This document shows positions 8,657 through 17,032 of a stretch of 58,199 nucleotides of DNA, piece after piece; within the stretch, counting starts at the first letter, position 1; each line of letters starts with the position of its first letter. Both the position numbers and the translations under genes were made by a program. The notes beneath the pieces are model-generated. The model did not search any database. It had not been told where the DNA came from and saw only the letters and a program-made list of their open reading frames with translations. This stretch comes from Polyangiaceae bacterium. GTDB taxonomy: Bacteria > Myxococcota_A > Polyangia > Polyangiales > Polyangiaceae. The DNA lies in the NCBI GenBank assembly GCA_029941785.1, contig JAPYTK010000009.1, forward strand, positions 1-58,199. Direction: 5' to 3'.

Positions 8657-9076
8657 ATGGACTACTTGCACACGATGATTCGCGTTCGCGATTTGGACGC
8701 TGCTCTGCACTTTTTCGTCGATCTGCTCGGCCTGGTCGAGACGCGACGAAAAGATGTGCCTCAGGCCCAATTTACGCTCGTGTTTCTGGCGACGGAGGCG
8801 GGGGCGCCGGAGATCGAGCTCACATACAACTGGGACCAGGACGAACCCTATTCCGTGGGGAGAAATTTCGGGCACGTGGCGTACGGCGTGGATGACATCT
8901 ACGCGATCTGCGAACGCCTACGAGACAACGGCGTCACCATCGTCCGTCCCCCTCGTGATGGCCGCATGGCGTTCGTCCGTTCGCCCGACCTCATTTCGGT
9001 CGAACTTCTTCAGCGGGGCAAGCCCTTGGCGCCCCGCGAACCGTGGGCATCGATGCCGAGCGTCGGCGAGTGGTGA
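8657..9076 (+). CDS. Glyoxalase I-like VOC family protein
   Basis: 139 residues, the size of bacterial lactoylglutathione lyase. The four metal ligands of glyoxalase I can be placed: His5 in LHTMIRV, Glu54 in EIELTYNW, His73 in NFGHVAYG and Glu116 in LISVELL. The match to classical GloA is close in the first half (HTMIRV, ELTYNW) and looser at the end. Expected role: isomerisation of the hemithioacetal of methylglyoxal and a thiol, in the cytosol. Because a different thiol or substrate cannot be excluded, the symbol gloA is not given. Divergent from the OPT gene. Confidence 0.88.
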   Translation: MDYLHTMIRVRDLDAALHFFVDLLGLVETRRKDVPQAQFTLVFLATEAGAPEIELTYNWDQDEPYSVGRNFGHVAYGVDDIYAICERLRDNGVTIVRPPRDGRMAFVRSPDLISVELLQRGKPLAPREPWASMPSVGEW

Positions 9077-9098
9077 GCGTCGCTTGTGCTCGTGGACA

Positions 9099-10160
9099 TC
9101 AGCGCTGCGCAACGCGCCAACCGACCTCTGCGAGCATTTTTACAAAGGGACGGTACATCAAGGCCGTTTCGCTGCTCGCGTTTCCGTCGAGTCCGCGTTT
9201 GTAGACACCCTGGACGATAGCGGCCATTCGAAAGAGGCCGAAGGCGATGAAGTAGTCGATGTCGTCGATGTCGCTACGGCCCGAGGCGCGCGCGTACATT
9301 TCGATCAGTTCGTCTTGGGAAGGGATACCCAGGGACGCGAGATCGACGCCCAGGAATCCCGACCCGGAGTGATCGCCGGGGGGCAAGTGGTACAGCATGC
9401 AGTGGTAACCGAGATCGGCGAGCGGGTGCCCGAGCGTCGACAGTTCCCAGTCGAGGAGCGCCACGATGGTCGGCTCGCTGGGGTGGACGACCGCATTTTC
9501 GAGTCGATAGTCACCGTGCACGATGCTCGTCTCGTCGCGGGTGGGTAGCTTCGCGTCCAGCCACGCCGTGAGTTTGTCCATCGCCTCAATCTCGTCGGTC
9601 TTGCTAGCCGCATACTGTTTGCTCCAGCGCGATACTTGTCGGGCCATGTAATTGCCCGGTTTGCCGTAGCTCTGGAGCCCGGCAGCCTCGTGGTCGACGG
9701 CGTGAAGCTTGGCGAGCGTTTCCATCAACTCACGGGCGATCGTCGTTCGCTCGAGTGGCGTGTCGACTTCAGGGATCACGGGATCGCGAAAGATGCGCCC
9801 CTCGACGCTCTCCATGACGAAGAAGGGTGTGCCGATGATGGTCTCGTCCTCACAGAGACAAAGGACACGAGGAACGGGCACGCCCTGATTTTTCAGGGCC
9901 CGCATGACGCGGTATTCGCGCTCCACGGCGTGGGCGGATGGCAGCAGTTTCCCCGGTGGTTTCTTGCGCAGCACATAGGGTCGATCCGCTGCCGTGAGCA
10001 GGTAGGTAGGATTGGATTGCCCGCCTTTGAACTGCCGCACATCGAGCGGCCCGGCAAAATCGTCGAGATGTTCCTGCAGGTAGCTCTGCAGAGCCCGCTC
10101 GTCGAGTCGATGACTTTGCCGTACCGGGCCCGTCTCTTTTTCGATCGTGTCGCTCACCAT
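9099..10160 (-). CDS. APH/ACAD10-type phosphotransferase
   Basis: 353 residues with the aminoglycoside-phosphotransferase (kinase-like) fold. The start of the small lobe reads QFKGGQSNPTYLL, as in the N-terminal domain of ACAD10/ACAD11 and their bacterial homologues. The catalytic loop is SIVHGDYRLENAVV (Brenner motif, Asp as base) and the metal loop is VALLDWELSTLGHPLADLGY. Mammalian ACAD10/11 kinase domains phosphorylate 4-hydroxy acyl-CoAs, and stand-alone bacterial members often sit next to acyl-CoA dehydrogenases. None is adjacent here, so a role in fatty-acid handling is inferred from the family alone. Convergent with the glyoxalase-like gene. Confidence 0.87.
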   Translation of the reverse strand: MVSDTIEKETGPVRQSHRLDERALQSYLQEHLDDFAGPLDVRQFKGGQSNPTYLLTAADRPYVLRKKPPGKLLPSAHAVEREYRVMRALKNQGVPVPRVLCLCEDETIIGTPFFVMESVEGRIFRDPVIPEVDTPLERTTIARELMETLAKLHAVDHEAAGLQSYGKPGNYMARQVSRWSKQYAASKTDEIEAMDKLTAWLDAKLPTRDETSIVHGDYRLENAVVHPSEPTIVALLDWELSTLGHPLADLGYHCMLYHLPPGDHSGSGFLGVDLASLGIPSQDELIEMYARASGRSDIDDIDYFIAFGLFRMAAIVQGVYKRGLDGNASSETALMYRPFVKMLAEVGWRVAQR

Positions 10161-10206
10161 CTGATCGCCGTGAAGCTTCGAGAAGCCGAGGCGAGGCGCC
10201 GAAGCT

Positions 10207-11823
10207 CTAGTCGCACCCGTTTAACACGTCACTGCGTAGGAAAGAGAAGCAGTAGCGCGTGTTGCCCTTCCAGCTGTTGGGATTTTCGGTGCAGGTCCAG
10301 ATCTCGTCGGTGTATTTTCCAAAGTAGAGGTCTTCTGGCAAATAGGGATAACGATGTGCCTTCGTGGAGCCGCCTAGTGCGCCGTGGTGGAAGCTGCCGG
10401 TCGAAGGTTTGAGTCCGAGCTTCGGCTTGCTGCTCGATACGAAGTAGCTTCCTTGATAGGACATCGCGCCCTGCATGTTGGTCACCCCAGGAAAGAGCGC
10501 TTCGTTGCTTTGAACACCGCCTCCCTCGACGAGCAATCGATCGGTCTTTTCATCGATGGGCCAACGGTGCAGCCGCCCGACAAAAGAACTGCTGACGTAT
10601 TCGCCTGCAAGCAAGCTCTTCGGGGTCGTGCTCGTGTCGAGGGACACGAAGGAGAAGCGCGAGCAGCAGGTCGACGCGCACAGCTTGTAAGCCCCGACCT
10701 GGGGCAAGATGTAGGCGTAGTTGTACGCGTGGTATTCGTCTTTGCCAATTTGGTAACCGACGAGTTGTTTGTCTCCTGTCGCCACGTGCATGATGTGCCG
10801 GGTGTCGAAGACGCGGAAGCCACTCGAGGTCGACGCGATGTAGAGGTAGTCCCCAACCCAGGCGATTCCGCCGGCGTGCAAAGAGGAACTCTTGCTCGCC
10901 AAGGGTCTGTACGTCGCGGTGTTGCCCACCATGATCGGCTCGACCAGGAGCACATGGCGGTACTTGATGGTCTGGGTGGAGGTATGGTCGACGATGCTCA
11001 CTCGCACACCCTTGTAGGTGCTGGTGTTCGGATCTTCCTCGGCCTTGTGATACCAGCTCACCATCATCACGCGGCGGCCGTCGAGTTTCCCTTTGTCGAT
11101 CGTGTTGTCGTAGGGGCCCGTCGATCCGGTGACGCCTTGAGGCCACCAGTAGTCGACGTCCCCGTCGCCGGTGTTCCATTCGAAGCCGTCGAAGAAGCAG
11201 CCGAGTCCGGAAACGCTGATGGCATTGCCGGAGCGATTGAGGGCGCTCTTCACGATGTCCCCCACGGTCGATGGCGTCGTGCTCGGATGCGCGGCGATCT
11301 GTTTGATGATGTTCTCCGAACTCTGCCAAGAGTCCGTGTCGACGAGTCGGAAGCCGGCGGCCGAGGTCGCGTCGAGTTCACCCGCCGAGGGTGAGCCGAT
11401 CCCGCCTGACTGGCCGCAGGCGCTCGGCGCCTTGGGACATGCGGGGGCCACAGGCGTGGTGCACTCGCCCGCGGGCTCGGTACAGGTTTCGATACCGTTA
11501 CAGATGTTCTCGTCGCTGCAGGCGATCGGCACACCGGCGACGCACTCGCCGACGGTGGTGTCGCATGTTTCGATGCCGTTGCAGACGAGATCGTCGTCGC
11601 AAACCTCCGAGCAGGGAATGGGCGCCATGCCGCCGGATGCGGCTGCCATGCCGCCGGTTGCGACTGCCATGCCCCCCGTGCTGACCGTTTGCGATGAGGA
11701 GCCGCCAACACCGGCCGTGCCGTTGGGGGTGGGGGGCTGCTCACTCGTGTCGCTGCCTTGGCAGGCGGCGAGAAGTCCGACGGTGAGGCAGCCTAAGGCG
11801 GCTAGCGCGACGATACGGTCCAT
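10207..11823 (-). CDS. Secreted lipoprotein with Cys-rich repeats
   Basis: The start is set at ATG 11823, giving 538 residues. A longer frame exists but would overlap the divergent promoter and the next gene. The signal peptide MDRIVALAALGCLTVGLLAAC ends in a lipobox. A Gly/Ser/Ala-rich linker follows, then two tandem Cys modules of the type CDDDLVCNGIETCDTTVGEC and CSDENICNGIETCTEPAGEC, a repeat seen in many myxobacterial surface proteins. The remaining 380 residues read like a beta-propeller with blades such as WVGDYLYIASTSSGFRVFD. Enzyme residues are not apparent; a surface binding role is possible. Confidence 0.8.
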   Translation of the reverse strand: MDRIVALAALGCLTVGLLAACQGSDTSEQPPTPNGTAGVGGSSSQTVSTGGMAVATGGMAAASGGMAPIPCSEVCDDDLVCNGIETCDTTVGECVAGVPIACSDENICNGIETCTEPAGECTTPVAPACPKAPSACGQSGGIGSPSAGELDATSAAGFRLVDTDSWQSSENIIKQIAAHPSTTPSTVGDIVKSALNRSGNAISVSGLGCFFDGFEWNTGDGDVDYWWPQGVTGSTGPYDNTIDKGKLDGRRVMMVSWYHKAEEDPNTSTYKGVRVSIVDHTSTQTIKYRHVLLVEPIMVGNTATYRPLASKSSSLHAGGIAWVGDYLYIASTSSGFRVFDTRHIMHVATGDKQLVGYQIGKDEYHAYNYAYILPQVGAYKLCASTCCSRFSFVSLDTSTTPKSLLAGEYVSSSFVGRLHRWPIDEKTDRLLVEGGGVQSNEALFPGVTNMQGAMSYQGSYFVSSSKPKLGLKPSTGSFHHGALGGSTKAHRYPYLPEDLYFGKYTDEIWTCTENPNSWKGNTRYCFSFLRSDVLNGCD

Positions 11824-11909
11824 CTTGCAAGAACACCGTGGACGACGGCTTAGGTCAAGCCCCGTTGGGGTTGCCGCTCGAGGTTGGATCCATCCGAAAT
11901 ACGGCGGCA

Positions 11910-11937
11910 TTGACATTGACAAAATTGTAAGTAGTAT
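11910..11937 (+). promoter_or_regulatory. Sigma-70-like promoter for the ICL/PEP-mutase gene
   Basis: TTGACA at 11910-11915 is followed after 16 bp by TAGTAT (11932-11937). A second TTGACA directly abuts the first. The transcript would start near 11945, just before the ribosome-binding sequence AGGAGA at about 11951. This is one of few clear consensus promoters in a GC-rich window and lies in the 140-bp gap between two divergent genes. Confidence 0.5.
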
Positions 11938-11963
11938 GTGCGGAGCACCTAGGAGACAAGCAA

Positions 11964-12833
11964 ATGCATGAGGTTTCAATCCATCCGTCGATAGCCAATG
12001 GTGAGGTCTTGGTCGCCGCTGGCGTCTACGACGTGCTCAGCGCCAAGCTCGCTGCCAGGGCGGGCTTTCAGAGTGTCGTACTCAGCGGATACGCCGTGAG
12101 CGCGAGCTACCTCGGGGAGCCCGACTTCGGACTGCTCACCCAAACCGAGATGCTCGATGTGGCGCGCCGGGTGTGTAGGGCGGTCGACATCCCGGTGATC
12201 GTCGATGGCGACACCGGTCACGGCAGCGCGATGAACGTACAACACTTGGTCCGCGAATTGCTCCGCATGGGCGCCGCGGGAGTGATCCTCGAGGATCAGA
12301 GCTGGCCCAAACGGTGCGGGCATATGCGGGGCAAGAGTGTGTGCTCGCTACAAGACCACGTCGCGAAAATCCGTGCGGCCGTGGATGCTCGCCGAGAAGC
12401 TGACCGACCTTTTTTCATCACGGCACGAACCGATGCGCTCGAGCCCCTCGGCATTGACGAAGCGATTCGACGTGGCGTTGCCTACAAGGAAGCTGGGGCC
12501 GACGTGATCTTCGTCGAAGCCCCGCAAGACGAAGAGCAGATGCGTCGAATCGTCGCCGAAATCCCCGGCGCAAAAACGATCAACAACATCGAAGGCGGGG
12601 CGACGCCGATTTTGCCCCTCGAGGAACTGGTGGCGATGGGCTTCTTTAGCGTCGGTTTCGTGCTCACGGGCCTGTACGCCGCTGCCCACGCATTGTCGGC
12701 GACCTATGCCCATCTATTGCGACACGGAACATCTGCCGGCCTGCAAGATCGCATGATGGGCTTTGACGAATTCGGTGAGGTCGTCGGTCTGGAGCGAACC
12801 TATGCTCTCGACGAGCACTACCGAGCATCCTGA
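11964..12833 (+). CDS. Isocitrate lyase / PEP mutase superfamily carboxy-lyase
   Basis: 289 residues, the length of methylisocitrate lyase and oxaloacetate decarboxylase types. Visible motifs: the metal-binding loop VIVDGDTGHG (Asp81, Asp83), ILEDQ with Glu110, and PKRCGHMRGK at 115-124, where KRCGH is the lyase signature with catalytic Cys118. This argues for a C-C lyase such as 2-methylisocitrate or dimethylmalate lyase rather than a PEP mutase, which lacks the Cys motif. No prpC or prpD is linked, so the substrate is not fixed. Preceded by AGGAG and a good promoter; the following membrane protein gene overlaps its end by 32 bp. Confidence 0.87.
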   Translation: MHEVSIHPSIANGEVLVAAGVYDVLSAKLAARAGFQSVVLSGYAVSASYLGEPDFGLLTQTEMLDVARRVCRAVDIPVIVDGDTGHGSAMNVQHLVRELLRMGAAGVILEDQSWPKRCGHMRGKSVCSLQDHVAKIRAAVDARREADRPFFITARTDALEPLGIDEAIRRGVAYKEAGADVIFVEAPQDEEQMRRIVAEIPGAKTINNIEGGATPILPLEELVAMGFFSVGFVLTGLYAAAHALSATYAHLLRHGTSAGLQDRMMGFDEFGEVVGLERTYALDEHYRAS

Positions 12834-13815
12834 GGTGGCGAGCCCTGCCTGCCCGCCCGCCCGCGCGAGCCTAGGCTTTTGGTCGTCCCGTCGGGTCAAG
12901 GCCATCGCGCCGTGGCTCGTCTCGGCTCTGCTGCTGGCCTATCCCTTGGCCACGACCGATCTGCACGCGGTCGCCGCGGCTTTCGCTCAGGCCGACTACA
13001 TCCGTCATGCCATTCTTTTGGCCGTCTTCGCCTCGCTCACCCTTCTCGTGGATGGCTATTACTTGTCGCTCGCGTTTCGCTGGTTGTGTGGTGTGGGCCG
13101 TTATCGCGACCTTGTTCGTGCGCGGGGGGCCGCGTACTTGCTCACCATCGTCAGCGCTTTTGTCGGCCTCGGCGGACTGGTGGCCTACATGAAGCGCGTT
13201 CACGGCGTTTCCTACCAACGGGGCACTGGCGTTGTGCTGGTGGAACTGTTGCACGAGGTGGGCGCTCTGGGCACTTGGGCTGTACTCGGCGTGTTCTGGA
13301 TCGAGCACGCGATGCCCTCGATCGCACCGATGGTCGAGCCGGCCCGCAGCTTTGGTTACGGTGCGGTGCTCTTCTTTCTCGCGTGTTTTATCCTGTCGCG
13401 CGTGGACCCATTCGGGGACAGAGCTCCCCGGGTCCTTTCGGTTTTTCGCGAACTCAGCGCGAGACAGTTTTGGGCGCTTTACGCCATCAAGCTGTTTCAG
13501 AACGTCTTTCACGGAGTGTTCGTCGCGTTCACGGTGATAGGTTTCCAGATCGCGACGCCCCCGTCAGCCGGTTTTGCGCTCTCGCACGTCGTGCGTATGG
13601 TCCGCGGTTTGCCTGTGTCCGCCTTTGGCCTTGGCGTGGATCAGGTCAGCTTTGCTGGATTGTTCGGGCCTTGGGACGCCTCAGGCTCGCGCATTCTGGC
13701 ATACAGCTTGGTGTACACCTTCTCGATGTTCGTGGCGCGTGCCCTGCTCGGTCTGCTCTTCGTTCGAGGGATCTTCAGCGACTTCCGATCGGGCTCTGCC
13801 ACCCCCTTGGACTGA
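12802..13815 (+). CDS. Flippase-like integral membrane protein (LPG synthase TM-domain type)
   Basis: About 337 residues from ATG 12802, which overlaps the preceding gene; an upstream ATG at 12763 is less likely. There are seven to eight hydrophobic helices. The segment LLTIVSAFVGLGGLVAYMKR followed by VVLVELLHEVGALG resembles the conserved core of the UPF0104 / lysylphosphatidylglycerol-synthetase membrane-domain family, in which related proteins move lipids or lipid-linked sugars across the inner membrane. The catalytic synthetase domain is absent. The gene precedes the lipid-tailoring operon on the same strand but is separated from it by 250 bp with operator-like palindromes. Confidence 0.6.
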   Translation: MLSTSTTEHPEVASPACPPARASLGFWSSRRVKAIAPWLVSALLLAYPLATTDLHAVAAAFAQADYIRHAILLAVFASLTLLVDGYYLSLAFRWLCGVGRYRDLVRARGAAYLLTIVSAFVGLGGLVAYMKRVHGVSYQRGTGVVLVELLHEVGALGTWAVLGVFWIEHAMPSIAPMVEPARSFGYGAVLFFLACFILSRVDPFGDRAPRVLSVFRELSARQFWALYAIKLFQNVFHGVFVAFTVIGFQIATPPSAGFALSHVVRMVRGLPVSAFGLGVDQVSFAGLFGPWDASGSRILAYSLVYTFSMFVARALLGLLFVRGIFSDFRSGSATPLD

Positions 13816-13862
13816 GCGCCGGTCGCCAGACTTGCTGGCGCCGTGCTCGGTGCGGTGAGCGC

Positions 13863-13890
13863 ACACTGTGTCGGATTTCCGACACAGTGT
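13863..13890. promoter_or_regulatory. Palindromic operator-like site 1
   Basis: A perfect inverted repeat of 13-bp arms with a 2-nt centre: ACACTGTGTCGGA, TT, TCCGACACAGTGT. It lies about 180 bp upstream of the fatty-acyl-AMP ligase start and 48 bp after the previous gene. The inner part, GTGTCGGA-TT-TCCGACAC, has the same plan as the second site. A dimeric helix-turn-helix regulator site is the likely reading; a transcription terminator is an alternative, though no T-run follows. Confidence 0.6.
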
Positions 13891-13901
13891 AGGCGCAGCC
13901 G

Positions 13902-13919
13902 GTGTCGAAAATTCGACAC
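13902..13919. promoter_or_regulatory. Palindromic operator-like site 2
   Basis: An 18-bp perfect inverted repeat GTGTCGAA-AA-TTCGACAC. Its centre is 34 bp from that of site 1, about three helical turns, so two dimers would bind the same face of the DNA. Both fit GTGTCGRA-WW-TYCGACAC. It lies upstream of an AT-rich stretch with TATATT at 13950-13955, which could be the -10 element of the operon promoter. Confidence 0.6.
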
Positions 13920-14067
13920 ATACTAAATTAATGTTCGTAAGTTGCTGTTTATATTGAAATTCGTTGTGACCCTTCACATTGGATCGAAATTCGCTTATCT
14001 CACGCGAGCGTAGTATCAGGTCCGCAAGTGAACATCGTTCACCCGGTCCACCCTCCAACCCGGGAGT

Positions 14068-15807
14068 ATGGTCATGCGTACATTCGTCGAGGTCCTCCGC
14101 GACAACTCCGTCTACACCGACCACGCTCATACCTTCGTCGCCAGCGATGGCACCGAACGCCGGATCTCCTTTCCGGAGCTGTGGGGATACGCCTGTCAGC
14201 GGGCGCACCGCCTGCACGAACTCGGTCTAAAGAAGGGGGATCGGGTGGCGATCATCGTCCCGGAGACCGACAGCTTCATCCTGAACTTCATCGGTGCGGT
14301 CGCGGGCGGCATCGTTCCCGTTCCGATGTATCCGCCCCTGACACTGGCGAAGATGGAGGCCTACGGCGAGACGGTTCGCCACATCCTGAGCGCGTCCGGC
14401 GCAAAAGTCCTGATCACCTGTCCGGGGCTTCGCGACCTTCTTCAGGATCACATCGTGACCCCGTCGGACGAGGAGCCGCTGCGCATCATTCTCGACGAGG
14501 AGCTCGTCGGCGAGCCGATGGAGCGGGCGGTGCCTCCTTGCGATGTTGATCTCGATGATCTCGCTTTTTTGCAGTTCACTTCGGGCAGCACCCGCAAGCC
14601 CAAGGGCGTGATGGTGACGCACCGCAACTTGAGTCACAACGCTCACAGCATCATGTTCGAAGGGCTCAAGAGCACTTCGGCCGACAAGGGCGTGAGCTGG
14701 CTACCGCTTTATCACGACATGGGCCTCATCGGTTTCGTGGTCGCTCCGGTTTACGCGCAGGTGCAGGTGATGTTTCTGCCGACGATGGGCTTCATTCGCC
14801 GCCCGTCCCTGTGGCTCGATGCGATCCATCGATTTCGCGGCACCATCACCTTCGCGCCGAATTTCGCCTACGCCTTGGCGACCCGCGCGGTTCGCCAATC
14901 CGACAGTGCCGGCTGGGATCTGTCTTGCTTGAAGGCACTGGGCTGCGGTGCCGAGCCCATTCAGCCTGATACCTTGCGTGAATTTGTTGGGCGCTTCGCC
15001 GAAAACGACCTCAAGCCCGAGGCTCTATTGCCTTGTTACGGTTTGGCCGAGGCCACCTTGGCGGTCACTTTTGCCCGACTCGACGCGAGTCTGCATGCCG
15101 ACCGTCTGGATGGCGCCGCGATGAAGAATGGTGATGCCGTTCCGACACACAAGGCTGACGCGGTAGAAGTTGTCAGTTGCGGCAAGGCCTTTCGCGACCA
15201 CGAGATCCGCATCGTCGATGACGCAGGTGAGCCTGTTCCCGATCGCCGGGTTGGACGGGTCATGCTTCGCGGGCCGAGCGTGACCGGCGGCTACTTCTGC
15301 AACCTCGCGGAAACGGCCGAGACTTTCGTCGATGGTTGGCTCAAGACGGGGGACCTCGGTTACCTGGCTGAAGGGAATCTCTTCGTTTGCGGACGCGAGA
15401 AAGACCTCATCATCATCAACGGAAAGAACTTTTACCCGCAGGACATCGAACGGATTGCGTCTCACGTTCGTGAACTGCGCGCCGAGCAGTGCGTTGCATT
15501 CTCGCGCTTGGACGAGGAAGGCAAAGAGCGCTGCGTCTTGGTGGCCGAGCTCCTCAAACGTGGAACGGATCGGGCTCAGTTGCGGCGGGAGATCGTCCTG
15601 AAGGTGCGAAGCGAGCTCGGTATCACGATCGACGAAGTGGTATTCATCAAGCGCAATACGCTTCCCAAGACGTCGAGCGGTAAGGTCCGCCGACGAGAAA
15701 CGAAATTACGGCTCGAGCGCGGCGGCTTGGAGTTGAGCCAGCATGATTCGCAGCCGCCCGTGGCCCATGTGCCAACCCCGCGACCATCCCGTCCGGCCAC
15801 CCTTTAA
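14068..15807 (+). CDS. Fatty-acyl-AMP ligase (FAAL), acyl loading enzyme
   Basis: 579 residues (ATG 14074 is an equally good start). The adenylating core shows the P-loop-like motif LQFTSGSTRKPKGVMVTHRN (168-187), the motif YGLAEATLAVTFA, LKTGDLGYL, and the C-terminal lysine motif LPKTSSGKVRRR. The length, the opening layout (ERRISFPELW, VPVPMYPPL) and ending place it with FAALs, which activate a free fatty acid as acyl-AMP and hand it to an acyl carrier protein rather than to CoA. The ACP three genes on is the natural acceptor. First gene of the lipid operon, preceded by tandem palindromes. Confidence 0.88.
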   Translation: MVMRTFVEVLRDNSVYTDHAHTFVASDGTERRISFPELWGYACQRAHRLHELGLKKGDRVAIIVPETDSFILNFIGAVAGGIVPVPMYPPLTLAKMEAYGETVRHILSASGAKVLITCPGLRDLLQDHIVTPSDEEPLRIILDEELVGEPMERAVPPCDVDLDDLAFLQFTSGSTRKPKGVMVTHRNLSHNAHSIMFEGLKSTSADKGVSWLPLYHDMGLIGFVVAPVYAQVQVMFLPTMGFIRRPSLWLDAIHRFRGTITFAPNFAYALATRAVRQSDSAGWDLSCLKALGCGAEPIQPDTLREFVGRFAENDLKPEALLPCYGLAEATLAVTFARLDASLHADRLDGAAMKNGDAVPTHKADAVEVVSCGKAFRDHEIRIVDDAGEPVPDRRVGRVMLRGPSVTGGYFCNLAETAETFVDGWLKTGDLGYLAEGNLFVCGREKDLIIINGKNFYPQDIERIASHVRELRAEQCVAFSRLDEEGKERCVLVAELLKRGTDRAQLRREIVLKVRSELGITIDEVVFIKRNTLPKTSSGKVRRRETKLRLERGGLELSQHDSQPPVAHVPTPRPSRPATL

Positions 15808-15894
15808 TCCTATCGACCGATCCTTTCAAACGAGGCCCAGCGCCTTATCCTCTTCGCTTGCTGATCGCAGGCGCTAGCCGTCCCGGAGACACCT

Positions 15895-16749
15895 ATGGGT
15901 TCCGATAAAGAACAAGTCGAAGTCAGCTACGACGTCTCGAACGAGTTCTTCCGCTTATGGCTCGACGAGCGGATGAACTACACCTGCGCCGTCTTCGAGT
16001 CTGAAGAGCAAACCCTCGAGGCCGCGCAGCTCAACAAGCTCTCCATTCTCAGTGACTTTGCGCGCGTCAGGCCCGACGGCAAGGTTCTCGACATCGGTTG
16101 TGGTTGGGGCGCGTGCCTCGAGTACGTCTCGACCGCACGCGCCGCCGAACGAGCCGTCGGGGTGACCTTGTCAAGCTCCCAAGCCGAAGAGGTGAACGCC
16201 CGCGAGCTACCGGGCGTCGAGTGCGTGGAGCACGACTTCATGACCTGGGAGACCGACGAGAAGTTCGACTCGCTCATCAGCATCTGCATGCTCGACCACC
16301 TGTGCTCGCCAGAACAGGCGCGGCAGGGCAAGGCGGTCGACATCTACCGCGCGTATTTCAAGAAGTGCTGGGAGCTCAGCAATCCTGGGGCGCATTTTGG
16401 CTTGCAGACCATCTTGCGGAACAAGGTGCCCCGCAACCGTAAGGACCTGGCAGACGTCTACTTCTGCACCCACGTCATTTTTCCGGGCGGCCTCAACCCG
16501 CGCCTCGAAGACATCATCCAAGCGGTCAATCCCTACTGGGAGGTCGTGACCGTCAAGCAACGTCGGCGCGACTATCAGCGGACCACGGCTGAATGGCTCG
16601 CTCGTATGCGGGGGCACGAGACGACCATCCGAGATAAGTGGGGAGACCAGGTTTTCGATGATTACGACCGTTATCTTTCGACCTGTGTCCGCGCATTCGA
16701 CCAATTTTACAGTTCGCTGGCCCAATACGAACTGAAGAGGCTTGATTGA
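15895..16749 (+). CDS. CFA-synthase-like SAM-dependent methyltransferase
   Basis: 284 residues. The opening VEVSYDVSNEFFRLWLDERMNYTCAVF is the hallmark of the cyclopropane-fatty-acid / mycolic-acid methyltransferase family. The SAM loop is VLDIGCGWGACLEY (64-77). Near the end YLSTCVRAFDQFY places Cys264 where family members have the conserved cysteine close to the bicarbonate site. Expected reaction: transfer of the SAM methyl to an olefin, giving a cyclopropane or a methyl branch. Family members act on phospholipid acyl chains or on ACP-bound meromycolates; the neighbouring ACP and desaturase favour an ACP-bound substrate here. One base separates its stop from the ACP start. Confidence 0.85.
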   Translation: MGSDKEQVEVSYDVSNEFFRLWLDERMNYTCAVFESEEQTLEAAQLNKLSILSDFARVRPDGKVLDIGCGWGACLEYVSTARAAERAVGVTLSSSQAEEVNARELPGVECVEHDFMTWETDEKFDSLISICMLDHLCSPEQARQGKAVDIYRAYFKKCWELSNPGAHFGLQTILRNKVPRNRKDLADVYFCTHVIFPGGLNPRLEDIIQAVNPYWEVVTVKQRRRDYQRTTAEWLARMRGHETTIRDKWGDQVFDDYDRYLSTCVRAFDQFYSSLAQYELKRLD

Positions 16750-16750
16750 G

Positions 16751-16996
16751 ATGACCGAAAAAACAGATCTTCTTACCATGTTCAAATCTGTCGCTGAGAA
16801 CGTCGACAAAAAGAGCTTTGACGACGTGACCCGCGAGAGCATCATCACCGATCTCGGTATCGACTCCTTGTCGATGATGCAGATCGTCGGCGACATGGAG
16901 ACCGAACTCGACTTGCAGATCCCCGATGAGGATCTTGTCGAAATAGTGACCGTTGGCGACCTCTGCTCGAAGCTCGAGCATCGGATCGGCGCCTAG
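16751..16996 (+). CDS. Acyl carrier protein
   Basis: 81 residues from ATG 16751 (a TTG at 16742 would overlap the previous gene). Acidic four-helix ACP with the phosphopantetheine site DLGIDSLSMMQIV; Ser39 is the attachment residue. The sequence after it, VGDMETELDLQIPDEDL, is ordinary for fatty-acid or polyketide ACPs. It should carry the acyl chain between the ligase, desaturase, methyltransferase and ketosynthase encoded around it. A phosphopantetheinyl transferase is not in the window. Confidence 0.95.
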   Translation: MTEKTDLLTMFKSVAENVDKKSFDDVTRESIITDLGIDSLSMMQIVGDMETELDLQIPDEDLVEIVTVGDLCSKLEHRIGA

Positions 16997-17032
16997 CCGA
17001 AGAGTCGATGAATTGTTGTCGTTGAGGTGGGA

